Of a DNA stretch of 39,294 nucleotides, positions 8,522 to 16,470 are shown one piece after another (position 1 is the stretch's first letter; each line of letters begins with the position of its first letter). Position numbers and translations under genes: made by a program. The DNA lies in contig CADCWN010000314.1 of NCBI GenBank assembly GCA_902806415.1, positions 1-39,294 on the forward strand. The letters are read 5' to 3'. Under the pieces are notes generated by a model. It worked only from the letters and a program-made list of their open reading frames with translations. It was not told the origin of the DNA and searched no databases. This DNA comes from an uncultured Thermomicrobiales bacterium (GTDB lineage Bacteria; Chloroflexota; Chloroflexia; Thermomicrobiales; CADCWN01).

Positions 8522-8763
8522 GCTACGTCTCAACTCATTCGCATACGTGAATTGGCAGTCGCGCGGGCGCTCTGGCCCTCCCAGCCGGGGCTCCGTACAA
8601 TTAAGGTGTGCGATGCCGTGAGGCCGCGCGAGGCCACCGAGCTAACGGCACCGAAGTTGCGACAGCGGACGGCGATTAGGGTTCCGATCAGAGCGGCGGC
8701 AAACAGCGGACACGCCACCCCGTACCTTACGGGTGCCAGGGCGATGTGAGGAGTACTACGGCC
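8522..8763 (+). other. Gene-free stretch before the Rieske/cytochrome b operon
   Basis: The uvrB stop and the next start are 309 bases apart. After the terminator I see no convincing gene on either strand and no tRNA-like fold. TACAAT near 8596 could be a -10 for the respiratory operon but lacks a good -35. Confidence 0.4.
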
Positions 8764-9123
8764 ATGACCGAGCCACTATCCGAACTGGAGATCGGCCTGA
8801 TCGGCTTCGCGCTGACCTTGTTAATCTTCGCCGTGCAAGGGTTCATCTCCGTCCTGCTCGAAGGCCGGGAGCTGCACCTGGGGCGCGTGCGACCGCGCCT
8901 CACCAACCCGCTGAGCATGGCGATCGTCATCTTCAGCATGCTGCTGCTGGTGATCGCGGGTTTTCTGGGCTACGGGATCGCGGTCGGCTGGGAACCGTAT
9001 CTGATCGGCACGCTCGCCGGACTCGGTTCCATCGACATGGCGCTGCTGCTCGTCTTCTACAAGGAAGGGTTCGTCGGCAGCGAGGCGCACTTCGATGAGC
9101 GCGACGACGGTGTCCCCTGGTAG
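8764..9123 (+). CDS. Small membrane protein, first gene of the Rieske/cytochrome b operon
   Basis: A 119-residue hydrophobic protein that I do not recognise. It shows three likely membrane helices: about residues 9-33, 51-73 and 79-99. A basic, polar stretch (EGRELHLGRVRPRL) lies between helices 1 and 2, and the tail FDERDDGVPW is acidic. It starts at an ATG preceded by GTGAGGAGTACTACGGCC. It reads in the same direction as the Rieske gene 90 bases downstream, with no terminator between, so it is probably cotranscribed with the Rieske and cytochrome b genes. An accessory or assembly subunit of that complex is a reasonable inference. There is no heme or metal motif. Confidence 0.75.
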   Translation: MTEPLSELEIGLIGFALTLLIFAVQGFISVLLEGRELHLGRVRPRLTNPLSMAIVIFSMLLLVIAGFLGYGIAVGWEPYLIGTLAGLGSIDMALLLVFYKEGFVGSEAHFDERDDGVPW

Positions 9124-9212
9124 GGCGGTGGCGCTGGAATAAGGACAGGGTCGAGGATGACGGGCCGGGGTACAACGGGGTACCGGGCCAGGGCACACCA
9201 GGAGTAGGGGCG

Positions 9213-9833
9213 ATGACGATCACGGGAGACCAGCGGCAGCTACAGGGTGGTGCCCCACTACACGACGATGACGACTATTACGAGCAGGACAATTTCGGGC
9301 GCTTCAGCCGCCGGAATATGTTGCGCTGGCTGATCGGCCTGAGCACCGGCGCGTTCGCGCTGGCCTTCGGCGTGCCGACCTTCGCCATCAAGAGCCTCCA
9401 GCTCACCGTGCAGGAGATTGGCGCTGGCGACCAACTCGTCTACGCCACGGCGGCCTCAGGCGCGGCGGCGGGCGACCCGATCCAGGCGAGCGCTATCCAG
9501 GTCGGCTCGGCGGTGCAGGCGTTCCCCAAGGGCAAGGCCGATAACCAGCAGAATCTGGTCGAGATTGTGCGAACCGCGCCCGGCTCGGGCAAGGAAGGCT
9601 TGGTCGCCTACAGCGCCATCTGCACCCACCTGGGCTGTGTCGTCTATGCGAACTTAACCAATGAGGGCCGGATTGGTTGCCCCTGCCATGCCAGTCAGTT
9701 CGATCCCGCGAACGATGCGGCGGTGGTCGGTGGGCCGGCGCCGCGACCGCTGCCGAGCCTGCCGATCGAGGTGGCCGCCGATGGCACTATCACCGCCGCC
9801 GGTCCCTTCGATGGCAAGGTCGGCGTTGCGTAA
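9213..9833 (+). CDS. Rieske [2Fe-2S] protein of a cytochrome bc/b6f-type complex
   Basis: The electron acceptor at the quinol-oxidising site of a complex III-type enzyme, anchored in the membrane with its cluster domain outside. The 206-residue protein has an N-terminal SRRNMLRWLIGLSTGAFALAFG segment, a twin-arginine signal anchor. The cluster motifs are CTHLGC (Cys137, His139, Cys142) and CPCH (Cys156, Cys158, His159), the usual two-Cys, two-His set plus the disulfide pair. A GPAPRPLPSLPIEV Pro loop follows. The first 30 residues are acidic (DDDDYYEQD). Cytochrome b begins 27 bases downstream. Confidence 0.95.
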   Translation: MTITGDQRQLQGGAPLHDDDDYYEQDNFGRFSRRNMLRWLIGLSTGAFALAFGVPTFAIKSLQLTVQEIGAGDQLVYATAASGAAAGDPIQASAIQVGSAVQAFPKGKADNQQNLVEIVRTAPGSGKEGLVAYSAICTHLGCVVYANLTNEGRIGCPCHASQFDPANDAAVVGGPAPRPLPSLPIEVAADGTITAAGPFDGKVGVA

Positions 9834-9860
9834 AGACCCACGAGAGTAAGGATTAAGGCG

Positions 9861-11330
9861 ATGGCGCGGCAGGGACGATCACAAGGGCGGCGCGCGGCAC
9901 CGAACCGACAACCGGGTACAGTTCAGCAGGGACAAACGACACCGGCCAGACAACCGGACAAGGTCCGGCAGGTGCAGGAGGAGACGGCGCGCAGCGCCAC
10001 CTCCACTCTGGAGAAGCACGAGTACAGTGGTTTCATGGGCTGGCTCGATGAGCGGGTGGGGATAGAGGGTTTTTACCGCAAGTTCGGGCATAAGGCATTC
10101 CCGGTCCACACCTCGTTCTTCCTCGGCGAGATGTGCGTATTCAGCTTCGTCATCCTCGTGGCGACCGGGGCCTACCTGGGGCTGATCTATGTCCCCTCCA
10201 ACGTGGAGGTGGACTATAACGGGCAGAAACTCCCCGAGGCCTACGCCAGCGTGAAGCTGATCGAGTCGATCCCGGTGGCGAATATCTTCCGCAATGTCCA
10301 CCACTGGGGTGCCCATGTGATGATCGCCTCGGTGATCCTCCACTCGATGCGCGTCTTTTTCACCGGTGCCTACCGCAAGCCGCGCGAACTCAATTGGGTT
10401 ATCGGCGTCGTCCTGCTGATCCTCACGATCGGTGCCGGCTTCATCGGTTATTCGTTGCCCTACGACTCCTACGCCGTGACCGCCACCGGCATCGGCTACT
10501 CGATCGCCCGCTCGATCCCGCTGGTCGGCAACATCGCCGCCGAATTGGTCTTCGGCGGGGCTTTCCCGACCCTCGGCTCGTTGCCACGCCTCTACACCCT
10601 GCACATCTTCATCGTGCCCGCCCTGCTCACGGCGGTGATGGGCCTGCACCTCGTCCTGATCATCAAGCAGAAGCACACCCAGCCGGGCTACGCGCGGAAG
10701 ATCGCCGAACCCGGCAAGGTCCTCGGCGTGTCCCTCTGGCCGTACCAGGCGATCCTCGCCGGGCAGTTACTCTTCTTCATGTTCGGCGGGCTCTTCCTCC
10801 TCTCGGCCTTCGTGCCGGTCCACCCGCTCGATGCTTTTGGCCCCCCTGGACCGCAGACGCCCGAGGTCAAGCCCGACTGGTATCTGATGTGGACCTACGG
10901 CTTCCTGAAGCTGGTGCCGCCCCAAGCGACCCTCACCCTGCCGGGCGGGATCACGATCGGGCCGGAGTTCCTGGGTGGCCTGGTCTTCCCGGGACTCCTC
11001 TTCAGCGTCCTCACCGCCGCGCCCTGGCTCGACCGGACCAATCGCAGCGGCAAGCGCTACGAGTATCTGGAACCGGCGCGCCAGAGCCCGCTGCGCCTCG
11101 CCCTGGGGATCGGTTTCATGGCCTACATCGGCGCGCTCTTCATCGCCGCGTATTACGATTCGATCGGCCTGACGATCCTGCAAACCTGGCTCGTGACGAT
11201 CGCCATCCCGCTCGTCACCGCCGCGGGGGTCTTCCTCTGGCAGAAGCAGGCCGCGGCCTACCGCGAGGAGAACTTCGACCCGACGGCGGAAGATATGCCG
11301 CCAAAGATCGAGAACTTGCCAGCGGACTGA
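9861..11330 (+). CDS. Cytochrome b (one-piece b6 plus subunit-IV type)
   Basis: The membrane diheme subunit that oxidises quinol and carries electrons across the membrane. The 489 residues start with a polar, basic extension of about 55 residues, then the cytochrome b core. The heme histidines are seen as His147 and His161 in VHHW...ILH, and His248 and His263 in LHIFIVP...GLH. The second pair is 15 apart, the spacing of cytochrome b6 rather than mitochondrial b. The quinol-site motif is PDWY (338-341) instead of PEWY, common in menaquinone users. The cysteine that binds the extra heme in b6 is replaced by Phe. No cytochrome c1 or f gene follows; a terminator does. Confidence 0.94.
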   Translation: MARQGRSQGRRAAPNRQPGTVQQGQTTPARQPDKVRQVQEETARSATSTLEKHEYSGFMGWLDERVGIEGFYRKFGHKAFPVHTSFFLGEMCVFSFVILVATGAYLGLIYVPSNVEVDYNGQKLPEAYASVKLIESIPVANIFRNVHHWGAHVMIASVILHSMRVFFTGAYRKPRELNWVIGVVLLILTIGAGFIGYSLPYDSYAVTATGIGYSIARSIPLVGNIAAELVFGGAFPTLGSLPRLYTLHIFIVPALLTAVMGLHLVLIIKQKHTQPGYARKIAEPGKVLGVSLWPYQAILAGQLLFFMFGGLFLLSAFVPVHPLDAFGPPGPQTPEVKPDWYLMWTYGFLKLVPPQATLTLPGGITIGPEFLGGLVFPGLLFSVLTAAPWLDRTNRSGKRYEYLEPARQSPLRLALGIGFMAYIGALFIAAYYDSIGLTILQTWLVTIAIPLVTAAGVFLWQKQAAAYREENFDPTAEDMPPKIENLPAD

Positions 11331-11360
11331 CGACCGCAACGGTCGGGCGGGCAGCGGCAC

Positions 11361-11400
11361 AAGGTGAGGGCCGGGGCGATAACGCCCCGGCCCTCACCTT
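11361..11400. terminator. Bidirectional hairpin terminator
   Basis: An 18-bp perfect stem (11361-11378 with 11383-11400) with loop ATAA sits between the convergent cytochrome b and amidohydrolase genes. Its ends, AAGG...CCTT, give short A and T runs on both strands. Confidence 0.85.
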
Positions 11401-11433
11401 TCATCATGCCAACAGTCCTCGCATGGACCTACT

Positions 11434-12672
11434 TCAACGCCGATCGACGATGACTCGGCCCCCTTGCAGCACCAACGCTGGCGCGGCGAGCGCGGCGAGA
11501 TCGCTCGTCGGGTCGTGCTGCACGCCGATCAGATCGGCGACGCGGCCAGGGACGAGGGTGCCGATCCGGTCGGCGAGTTGGCACGCGGCGGCGGCGCGCC
11601 CGGTCGCCGCGCCGATCGCCTCCAACGATGTCAGCCCGGCGGCGACGAGGAGTTGCAGTTCGCGGTAGAGGGTATCGAAGCGCGTGTAGCGCCAGCCGGC
11701 ATCGTTGCCAGCGACCAGCGGCACGCCCAGTTCGTGCAGGGAGCGCGCGTTGGCGATCGTGTCGTCGTCGCGGTTCGGCGTCTCCACGACGATCTGCGCC
11801 TCCTCCGGCGTGGCGATCCCCAGGGCGTGACGCTCCTTCATCTTGATCATCGAGTCCGCGCCGACCTGGAGGGTCGGCGTGACGTAGACACCGGAGGCGG
11901 CGACGCGCCGGGCGATCGACTCGTCGTAACGCCAGAGGCGGTCGGGGGCCATGAACGAGCAATGCTCGATATGGTCGGCCCCGGCGTCGAGCGCCAGGGA
12001 GATCGATTCGGTGGCGATGCAGTGGCACGAGGCGAGCTTGCCGATCCGGTGCGCCTCGCGGACCGCCGCCGTCAACTCGTCGAGGTCGAACGTGGGGAAC
12101 TCGGCGTAGGTGCCGACGGTGCCGCCGCCCGCTGCCATGATCTTGATGAAATCCGCCCCTTCCGCGAGCAATTGGCGCGCGGCTTGGCGCATCGCGTCGG
12201 CCCCATCGACCTCGCCGCCGAAGTAGCGGCAATGCCCGCCGGTGATCGTCAGGGGCCGACCGGAGAGGACGAAGCGCGGCCCCGCGACGATCCCGGCGCG
12301 GATCGCGTCGCGCAGCCGGAACATCAGTCGGCCCTTACCGCCACAATCGCGGATCGTCGTCACGCCCGAATGCAGCGCCGCCAGCGCGTTCGTGTGCGCT
12401 TGGAGGAGGAGCAGTTCGTCGGGCAGCGCCATCCAGTCGGCGAACGAAGTGCCGTCGCCGGGGAGGATCGTATGGGCGTGCATATTGATCAGGCCGGGGA
12501 GGACGAAGAACTCGCCGAGATCCTGGGTCGGCAGGCCGCGCGGGGTGGCCTCCCACGGCGCGACCTGCGTCACCATCCCACCCTCGATCGTGAGCGCCAC
12601 CTGTCGCCGTGGCTCCGTGCCGGTGCCGTCGATCAGCCAGCCCGCGCGCACGAGCATCGCCCCGTTGTTCAT
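11434..12672 (-). CDS. Metal-dependent amidohydrolase (imidazolonepropionase/prolidase-like)
   Basis: A 412-residue member of the amidohydrolase superfamily, which hydrolyses C-N bonds at a mono- or dinuclear metal site. Motifs in order are PGLINMHAHT (HxH), FIKIMAAGG (candidate carbamylated Lys), ASCHCIAT and IEHCSFM (two metal His), and VAGNDAGWRY (catalytic Asp). A small beta domain frames the barrel: AGWLIDGTG at the start and RVADLIGV near the end. The substrate is unknown; X-Pro or X-Arg dipeptidase-like subfamilies are the nearest in pattern. The ATG at 12672 follows GAGGAGGGCTGG. It is divergent from the Crp/Fnr-type regulator, which could control it. Confidence 0.85.
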   Translation of the reverse strand: MNNGAMLVRAGWLIDGTGTEPRRQVALTIEGGMVTQVAPWEATPRGLPTQDLGEFFVLPGLINMHAHTILPGDGTSFADWMALPDELLLLQAHTNALAALHSGVTTIRDCGGKGRLMFRLRDAIRAGIVAGPRFVLSGRPLTITGGHCRYFGGEVDGADAMRQAARQLLAEGADFIKIMAAGGGTVGTYAEFPTFDLDELTAAVREAHRIGKLASCHCIATESISLALDAGADHIEHCSFMAPDRLWRYDESIARRVAASGVYVTPTLQVGADSMIKMKERHALGIATPEEAQIVVETPNRDDDTIANARSLHELGVPLVAGNDAGWRYTRFDTLYRELQLLVAAGLTSLEAIGAATGRAAAACQLADRIGTLVPGRVADLIGVQHDPTSDLAALAAPALVLQGGRVIVDRR

Positions 12673-12838
12673 CCAGCCCTCCTCGCGATACGTATCGTTG
12701 TCAGTCGGGTGCGGCTAGCTCATCATGAGTGCGCCCGGTGGGTAGCTGGCATACCGTCGGCAGAGTGTATGCGAGCGCGGCATCGCGTACAATCGGCGCG
12801 ACGAGAGGCTGGGCGGGGTGGCGGGGAGGAGCAGGGGG

Positions 12839-13519
12839 ATGCCGGACATCGCGCCATTGCGCCGCGTCCCCTTCCTGGCGATCCTGCCGGACGATGATCT
12901 GGCCTGGCTCGCCGAGCGGACGCGGCCACGGCACTATCGCGCGGGGACGACGATCTTCCATCGCGATGATCCCGGCACGACGCTGCACATCATCACCGGT
13001 GGGCTGGTTAAGCTGGTGCTGGCCTCGCCGGAAGGGCGGGAGGTGACGGTCGGTATCCTCGATGCGGGCGACTTCTTCGGCGAGTTGGCGCTGCTCGATG
13101 GCGGGGTGCGCTCGGCCAGCGCGGTCGCGCTCGAAGCGACGGAGACGCTGACGCTCGACCGCGAGCCGTTCGCGGCGCTCCTGGCGCGGCATCCCCAGGT
13201 CGCGACCGCCCTGCTCGGCGCCCTCGGCGATCGCCTGCGCCGCACCGATGAGCTCATCCAGGACATCCTCTTCCTCGACCTGCCGGGGCGCCTCGCCAAG
13301 CAACTGCTCGCCCTGGCCGAGGAACGCGGGGTCGCGACGGAGGCGGGTATTCGGATCGAGCTGCGCCTGAGCCAGAGCGAGCTGGCGGCAGTCATCGGGG
13401 CGACGCGCGAGAGCGTCAATCGGTGTCTCAACGCCTACGCCGATCGTGGGGTCCTCGACCTCGATCGCGACACGATCACCCTGCGCGCCCCGGAAATCCT
13501 GCGCGCGCGGATCTACTAG
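12839..13519 (+). CDS. Crp/Fnr family transcriptional regulator
   Basis: A 226-residue protein. The cyclic-nucleotide-type beta-roll covers about residues 15-120 (LHIITGGLVKLVL, DFFGELALLDGG). The dimerisation helix and a winged helix-turn-helix, LSQSELAAVIGATRESVNRCLN, cover about 145-215. The FGELALLDGG phosphate cassette is related to that of CRP, but the usual RSA run reads RSASAV, so cAMP binding is possible and unproven. There is no N-terminal cysteine cluster, which argues against an FNR oxygen sensor. The ATG at 12839 follows GAGGAGCAGGGGG. The 166-base divergent gap toward the amidohydrolase holds a small CTCATCATGAG dyad near 12720. Confidence 0.9.
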   Translation: MPDIAPLRRVPFLAILPDDDLAWLAERTRPRHYRAGTTIFHRDDPGTTLHIITGGLVKLVLASPEGREVTVGILDAGDFFGELALLDGGVRSASAVALEATETLTLDREPFAALLARHPQVATALLGALGDRLRRTDELIQDILFLDLPGRLAKQLLALAEERGVATEAGIRIELRLSQSELAAVIGATRESVNRCLNAYADRGVLDLDRDTITLRAPEILRARIY

Positions 13520-13546
13520 CGTTGGGCAGGGAACAACGACCGGGGG

Positions 13547-13575
13547 GCGGGCCGACCATAGGATGGTCGGCCCGC
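13547..13575. terminator. Hairpin between convergent regulator and PAC2 genes
   Basis: A 13-bp perfect stem (13547-13559 with 13563-13575) with a three-base loop, 27 bases after the regulator stop and 24 bases before the PAC2 stop. It could serve both. Confidence 0.7.
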
Positions 13576-13599
13576 GCCCCCGGTCTCGGCCGGAAGCGA

Positions 13600-14553
13600 T
13601 TACTCGTCCGTGGATCGGCGACGCCGCAGGAAATCTTCGACGTCCTGGATCAAGCCCTTACCGGTATTGTTATTGCGCGAGCGCCGGAATGTCTCGGCTT
13701 CCGCCTCGTCATCGTCATCGTCGTCGTGATCGTCGTTCTGCGTCTCCAGGCTATTGATATAGGAGGTCGCCTCGGGATCGTGCGCGACCGCCTCATTCAC
13801 CTGGGCGACGAACGTATCGGCCTCGCTCGACAACTCTTGCAGATCGAGCTTGAGGTCGAGCAGTTCGTCAAGGCGGCGCAGAATACCGAGCGTCACCATC
13901 GGGTTCGGCGAGGCCGACAGGTAGTGCGGCGCATGGCCCCAGAAGCTCGCCCCGCCGATCCCCGCCTTGACACAAGCGTCGGTCAGGATTCCGACGATCC
14001 CGGTCGGTCCCTCATAGCGCGAGCCGCGCGCCGTCTGGCGACCGAGCCGGGCGCGCAACGCCTCGTCGGTCGCGGTGACGTTGACGCGCGACGGTCGCCC
14101 GTGCGGCACATCGGCGAGCAGCGCGCCGACGGTGATCAGCGTGCTGACCTCGAACTCGCGCACGATGTCGAGGAATGCCTTGGTGAACCGTCGCCATTTC
14201 AGCGACGGCTCGACGCCGATGAAGACGATGAAGTCGCGGTCGTGCTCCGGGTCGCGATAGTAGGAAAACTCATTCGAGGGCCAGTCGATCCGGCGCTCGT
14301 TGTTGTCATCAAGCCCGACCATCGGGCGGACCTCGGTGAAATCGTAGAATTCCTCGGCGTCGATCTCCGCGAACGGTGTGGTATCCCATGCATCTTGCAG
14401 GAATTCGAGCGCCCCCGTGGCCCCCTCGGCGGCGTCGTTCCAGCCCTCGAAGGCGACGAGCATGATCGGGCGACGGAGTTGCGGGCGCTCGCTGATGATC
14501 AGGTCGTCGTTCGGGCTGGGGCCGGTACCCGGTTCGTGCTGCTTGTCTGACAT
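13600..14553 (-). CDS. PAC2 family protein
   Basis: A 317-residue protein of the PAC2 (proteasome assembly chaperone-like) family, common in actinobacteria and Chloroflexota. Characteristic stretches are RPIMLVAFEGWNDAAEGATGAL, FYDFTEVRPMV, RDFIVFIGVEPSLKWRRF, LLADVPHGRPSRVN and ASFWGHAPHYLSASPNP. The C-terminal part (about 255-317) departs from the family: a run of aspartates and glutamates (NDDHDDDDDDEAEAE) and then a basic end (FLRRRRSTDE). Function in bacteria is not established. The ATG follows GGAGGGGTGA. A TATACT -10 (14617-14622, minus strand) lies upstream, next to heptamer element A2. Confidence 0.85.
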   Translation of the reverse strand: MSDKQHEPGTGPSPNDDLIISERPQLRRPIMLVAFEGWNDAAEGATGALEFLQDAWDTTPFAEIDAEEFYDFTEVRPMVGLDDNNERRIDWPSNEFSYYRDPEHDRDFIVFIGVEPSLKWRRFTKAFLDIVREFEVSTLITVGALLADVPHGRPSRVNVTATDEALRARLGRQTARGSRYEGPTGIVGILTDACVKAGIGGASFWGHAPHYLSASPNPMVTLGILRRLDELLDLKLDLQELSSEADTFVAQVNEAVAHDPEATSYINSLETQNDDHDDDDDDEAEAETFRRSRNNNTGKGLIQDVEDFLRRRRSTDE

Positions 14554-14649
14554 TCACCCCTCCATCGGGCCGGGTTTCCCCGTGTCGCCCGTTCCACGGC
14601 ACGGCCCATTCCGCTAAGTATACTTGCAAGCCGTTCGGGTGGTAGTTGC

Positions 14650-14747
14650 GAGTCGTCAGTCGTCAGTCGTCAGTCGTCAGTATCTCGGTGCAAGGCTCTT
14701 GACTCATCCCTGGCAGCATCTCACTGACGACTGACGACTGACGACTC
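14650..14747. repeat. Heptamer inverted-arm element A2 (unit TCGTCAG)
   Basis: Four TCGTCAG units (14653-14680), a spacer, then three CTGACGA units (14724-14744). The arms include a perfect 25-bp inverted repeat (14650-14674 with 14723-14747). It lies between yraN and the PAC2 gene, on whose strand a transcript would fold into a long hairpin. The yraN stop begins three bases beyond the right arm. Confidence 0.9.
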
Positions 14748-14749
14748 AC

Positions 14750-15130
14750 TCACTCGCCCACGGCGTTGACATGGTGCGTGACCCTGAGCAATCGCCCGGC
14801 ACGATCGATCACGATCGCGACGAGATCGACGCGCCAGATGCGCCGCTCGTGCTCGGGATGCGCCTGGAGGAAGAGTTCGCCTAGGCGCAGCAAGCGCGCG
14901 GCTTTCCGACCGGCGATCGACTCTTCCGGCGTGCCGTGACTCTCGCCGCGCCGAGTGCGGACCTCCACGAAGACCAGTTCCTCGCCATCGAGGGTGACGA
15001 GATCGATCTCGCCCGCTGCGCAACGCCAGCCGCGCGCCAGGATCACGTGGCCGCGACCAGCCAAGAGATGGGCGGCGTGATCCTCGCCGAAGTCGCCGAG
15101 GCGTTTGCGCGGGGTACGCCGGTCGGTCAT
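14750..15130 (-). CDS. yraN: UPF0102 (YraN) family protein
   Basis: A 126-residue small nuclease-fold protein. GDFGEDHAAHLLAGRGHVIL and GWRCAAGEIDLVTLDGEELVFVEVRTR show the family core: the GE-x-A helix, then E-I-D...F-V-E-V-[KR]. It is likely a cytoplasmic, Holliday-junction-resolvase-like fold; its biochemical role is unknown. The ATG at 15130 overlaps the rnhB stop as ATGA, so translation is probably coupled. The rplS-rnhB-yraN order is common in bacteria. Confidence 0.9.
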   Translation of the reverse strand: MTDRRTPRKRLGDFGEDHAAHLLAGRGHVILARGWRCAAGEIDLVTLDGEELVFVEVRTRRGESHGTPEESIAGRKAARLLRLGELFLQAHPEHERRIWRVDLVAIVIDRAGRLLRVTHHVNAVGE

Positions 15131-15789
15131 CGCCGCGCCGGGGTCGCCGCGAGCGCCCGCAACGGCGCGAACGACCGGCGGTGCTCCGCGCAGGGGCCAT
15201 GCTCGCGCAGGGCGGCGTGGTGGATGGCGGTGCCATAGCCTTTGTGTCGCCCGAAGCCATAGGCGGGATAGTCCCGATCGAGGGCGACGAGGGCGCGATC
15301 GCGCGTCACCTTGGCGACGATCGAGGCGGCGGCGATCGAGAGACAATCGCGATCGCCGCGCACGATCGGGGTCTGCGGCAGCGGGGAGGCGGGGAGGCGG
15401 AAGGCATCGAGGAGCAGATAATCGGGCGCGGGCGTCAGCGCGGCGACCGCCCGCGCCCAGGCCAGCCGATTCGCCGCGCCGAGGCCGATCCGGTCGAGTT
15501 CAGCCGCCGGGACCCAACCGACGCCGATCGCGCGCGCCACCGCCTCGATGCTCGTCAGCAACGCAGCCCGCCGCGCGGCGTCGAGCAGCTTCGAGTCGCG
15601 CACACCGCGCAACCGCGCCAGCAACGCCGCCTCATCAGTCGCGCCCAGGTCCGGCAGGATAACGGCGGCGGCGACGAGCGGTCCGGCCCAGGCACCACGC
15701 CCGGCCTCGTCCACCCCGGCGATCGCGCGATAGCCCGCGCTCGCCAGGGCCGCTTCGCGCGCCAAGCCCGGTGTCACCGCCCTGGCCAT
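15127..15789 (-). CDS. rnhB: Ribonuclease HII
   Basis: Cleaves RNA in RNA-DNA hybrids and removes single misincorporated ribonucleotides. The 220 residues carry the catalytic set: GVDEAGRGAWAGPLVAAAV (Asp27, Glu28), RDSKLL, YLLLDAF (third Asp) and SIVAKVTRDR (fourth Asp), followed by FGRHKGYGT. The ATG at 15789 is preceded by GCGGAGGGGAGCG; a TTG five codons upstream is possible but would use no clear ribosome site. The C-terminal end overlaps yraN by four bases. Confidence 0.96.
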   Translation of the reverse strand: MARAVTPGLAREAALASAGYRAIAGVDEAGRGAWAGPLVAAAVILPDLGATDEAALLARLRGVRDSKLLDAARRAALLTSIEAVARAIGVGWVPAAELDRIGLGAANRLAWARAVAALTPAPDYLLLDAFRLPASPLPQTPIVRGDRDCLSIAAASIVAKVTRDRALVALDRDYPAYGFGRHKGYGTAIHHAALREHGPCAEHRRSFAPLRALAATPARR

Positions 15790-15823
15790 CGCTCCCCTCC
15801 GCAACGAACTTAAGTACTACGGC

Positions 15824-15857
15824 ACCGGGGCGCGACCCTCACGGATCGCGCCCCGGT
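15824..15857 (-). terminator. Hairpin between rplS and rnhB
   Basis: ACCGGGGCGCGA (15824-15835) pairs with TCGCGCCCCGGT (15846-15857) across a 10-base loop, 35 bases after the rplS stop. Without a U-run it may be an attenuator or processing site separating the abundant rplS message from rnhB-yraN. Confidence 0.6.
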
Positions 15858-15892
15858 AACAGAGTGATTTGTTCACTGGGCGATATGTCGGC

Positions 15893-16303
15893 CTAGTCGG
15901 TCGACTTCGCGGCAGCGGCGGCGGCCCGACCCTTGGCGATGAAACCCTTCGGCCGGCGCTCCTTGATCCGCGCCGCCCTGCCGGTGAGCCCGCGCAGATA
16001 GTAGAGCTTCGCGCGCCGCACCTTGCCGAGGCGCACGACCTCGATCCTATCGAGGCGGGGACTGTTGATCAGGAAGGTACGCTCGACGCCGATCCCGTTG
16101 GCCGAGATGCGGCGGATGGTGAAGTTCTCGTTGATCCCGCCGGAGCGACGGCTGATCACCACGCCCTCGAACGCCTGGATCCGCTCGCGCGTCCCCTCGA
16201 CTACCTTCACCTGCGCGCGCACGGTGTCGCCCGCCCGGAAGACGGGGATGTCGCTGCGCATCTGCTCGCGCTCGATCTCGCGAATGACACTCGCGTTCGC
16301 CAT
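15893..16303 (-). CDS. rplS: 50S ribosomal protein L19
   Basis: A 136-residue protein at the interface of the ribosomal subunits. The family core is plain: [59 protein letters not shown] and [21 protein letters not shown]. The C-terminus extends as an Ala- and Lys-rich tail ([13 protein letters not shown]) about 15 residues past the usual end. The ATG follows GATGAGGAACAAGT. It heads the rplS-rnhB-yraN group. Confidence 0.97.
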   Translation of the reverse strand: MANASVIREIEREQMRSDIPVFRAGDTVRAQVKVVEGTRERIQAFEGVVISRRSGGINENFTIRRISANGIGVERTFLINSPRLDRIEVVRLGKVRRAKLYYLRGLTGRAARIKERRPKGFIAKGRAAAAAAKSTD

Positions 16304-16402
16304 ACTTGTTCCTCATCCTTCTCAGCGGGTAGCGCTGCGGCACGGCGCAGATACCCCGATGGTCGGTCGCAACGGCCACATTTATGCCGACGACACAGAA
16401 AA

Positions 16403-16463
16403 TCCTCCGCGCGCGGAGGACGGTTCGTCGGGCAGTATAGCAGAACGTCCCGCACGTGAGCAA
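16403..16463 (-). promoter_or_regulatory. rplS promoter and leader palindrome
   Basis: On the minus strand TTGCTC (16463-16458), an 18-base spacer and TATACT (16439-16434) form a good promoter. Just inside the leader lies a perfect 18-nt palindrome (16403-16420, TCCTCCGC plus its complement). The leader is about 125 bases long, enough for an autoregulatory L19 structure; that role is inference. Confidence 0.5.
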
Positions 16464-16470
16464 TGGCGCA

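Noticed and set aside
8530-8718. 62-codon open frame on the minus strand in the uvrB-Rieske gap
   Set aside because: There is no ribosome site, no family pattern, and it begins in non-coding-looking sequence.
11464-12897. Long open frame (477 codons) antisense to the amidohydrolase
   Set aside because: It is rich in Arg, Gly, Asp and Ala without motifs and mirrors a clear enzyme gene. Such shadow frames are expected at this GC content.
14641-14750. Heptamer tracts as a CRISPR array
   Set aside because: Units are 7 bp, directly adjacent without spacers, and the second arm is inverted. There are no cas genes in the window.
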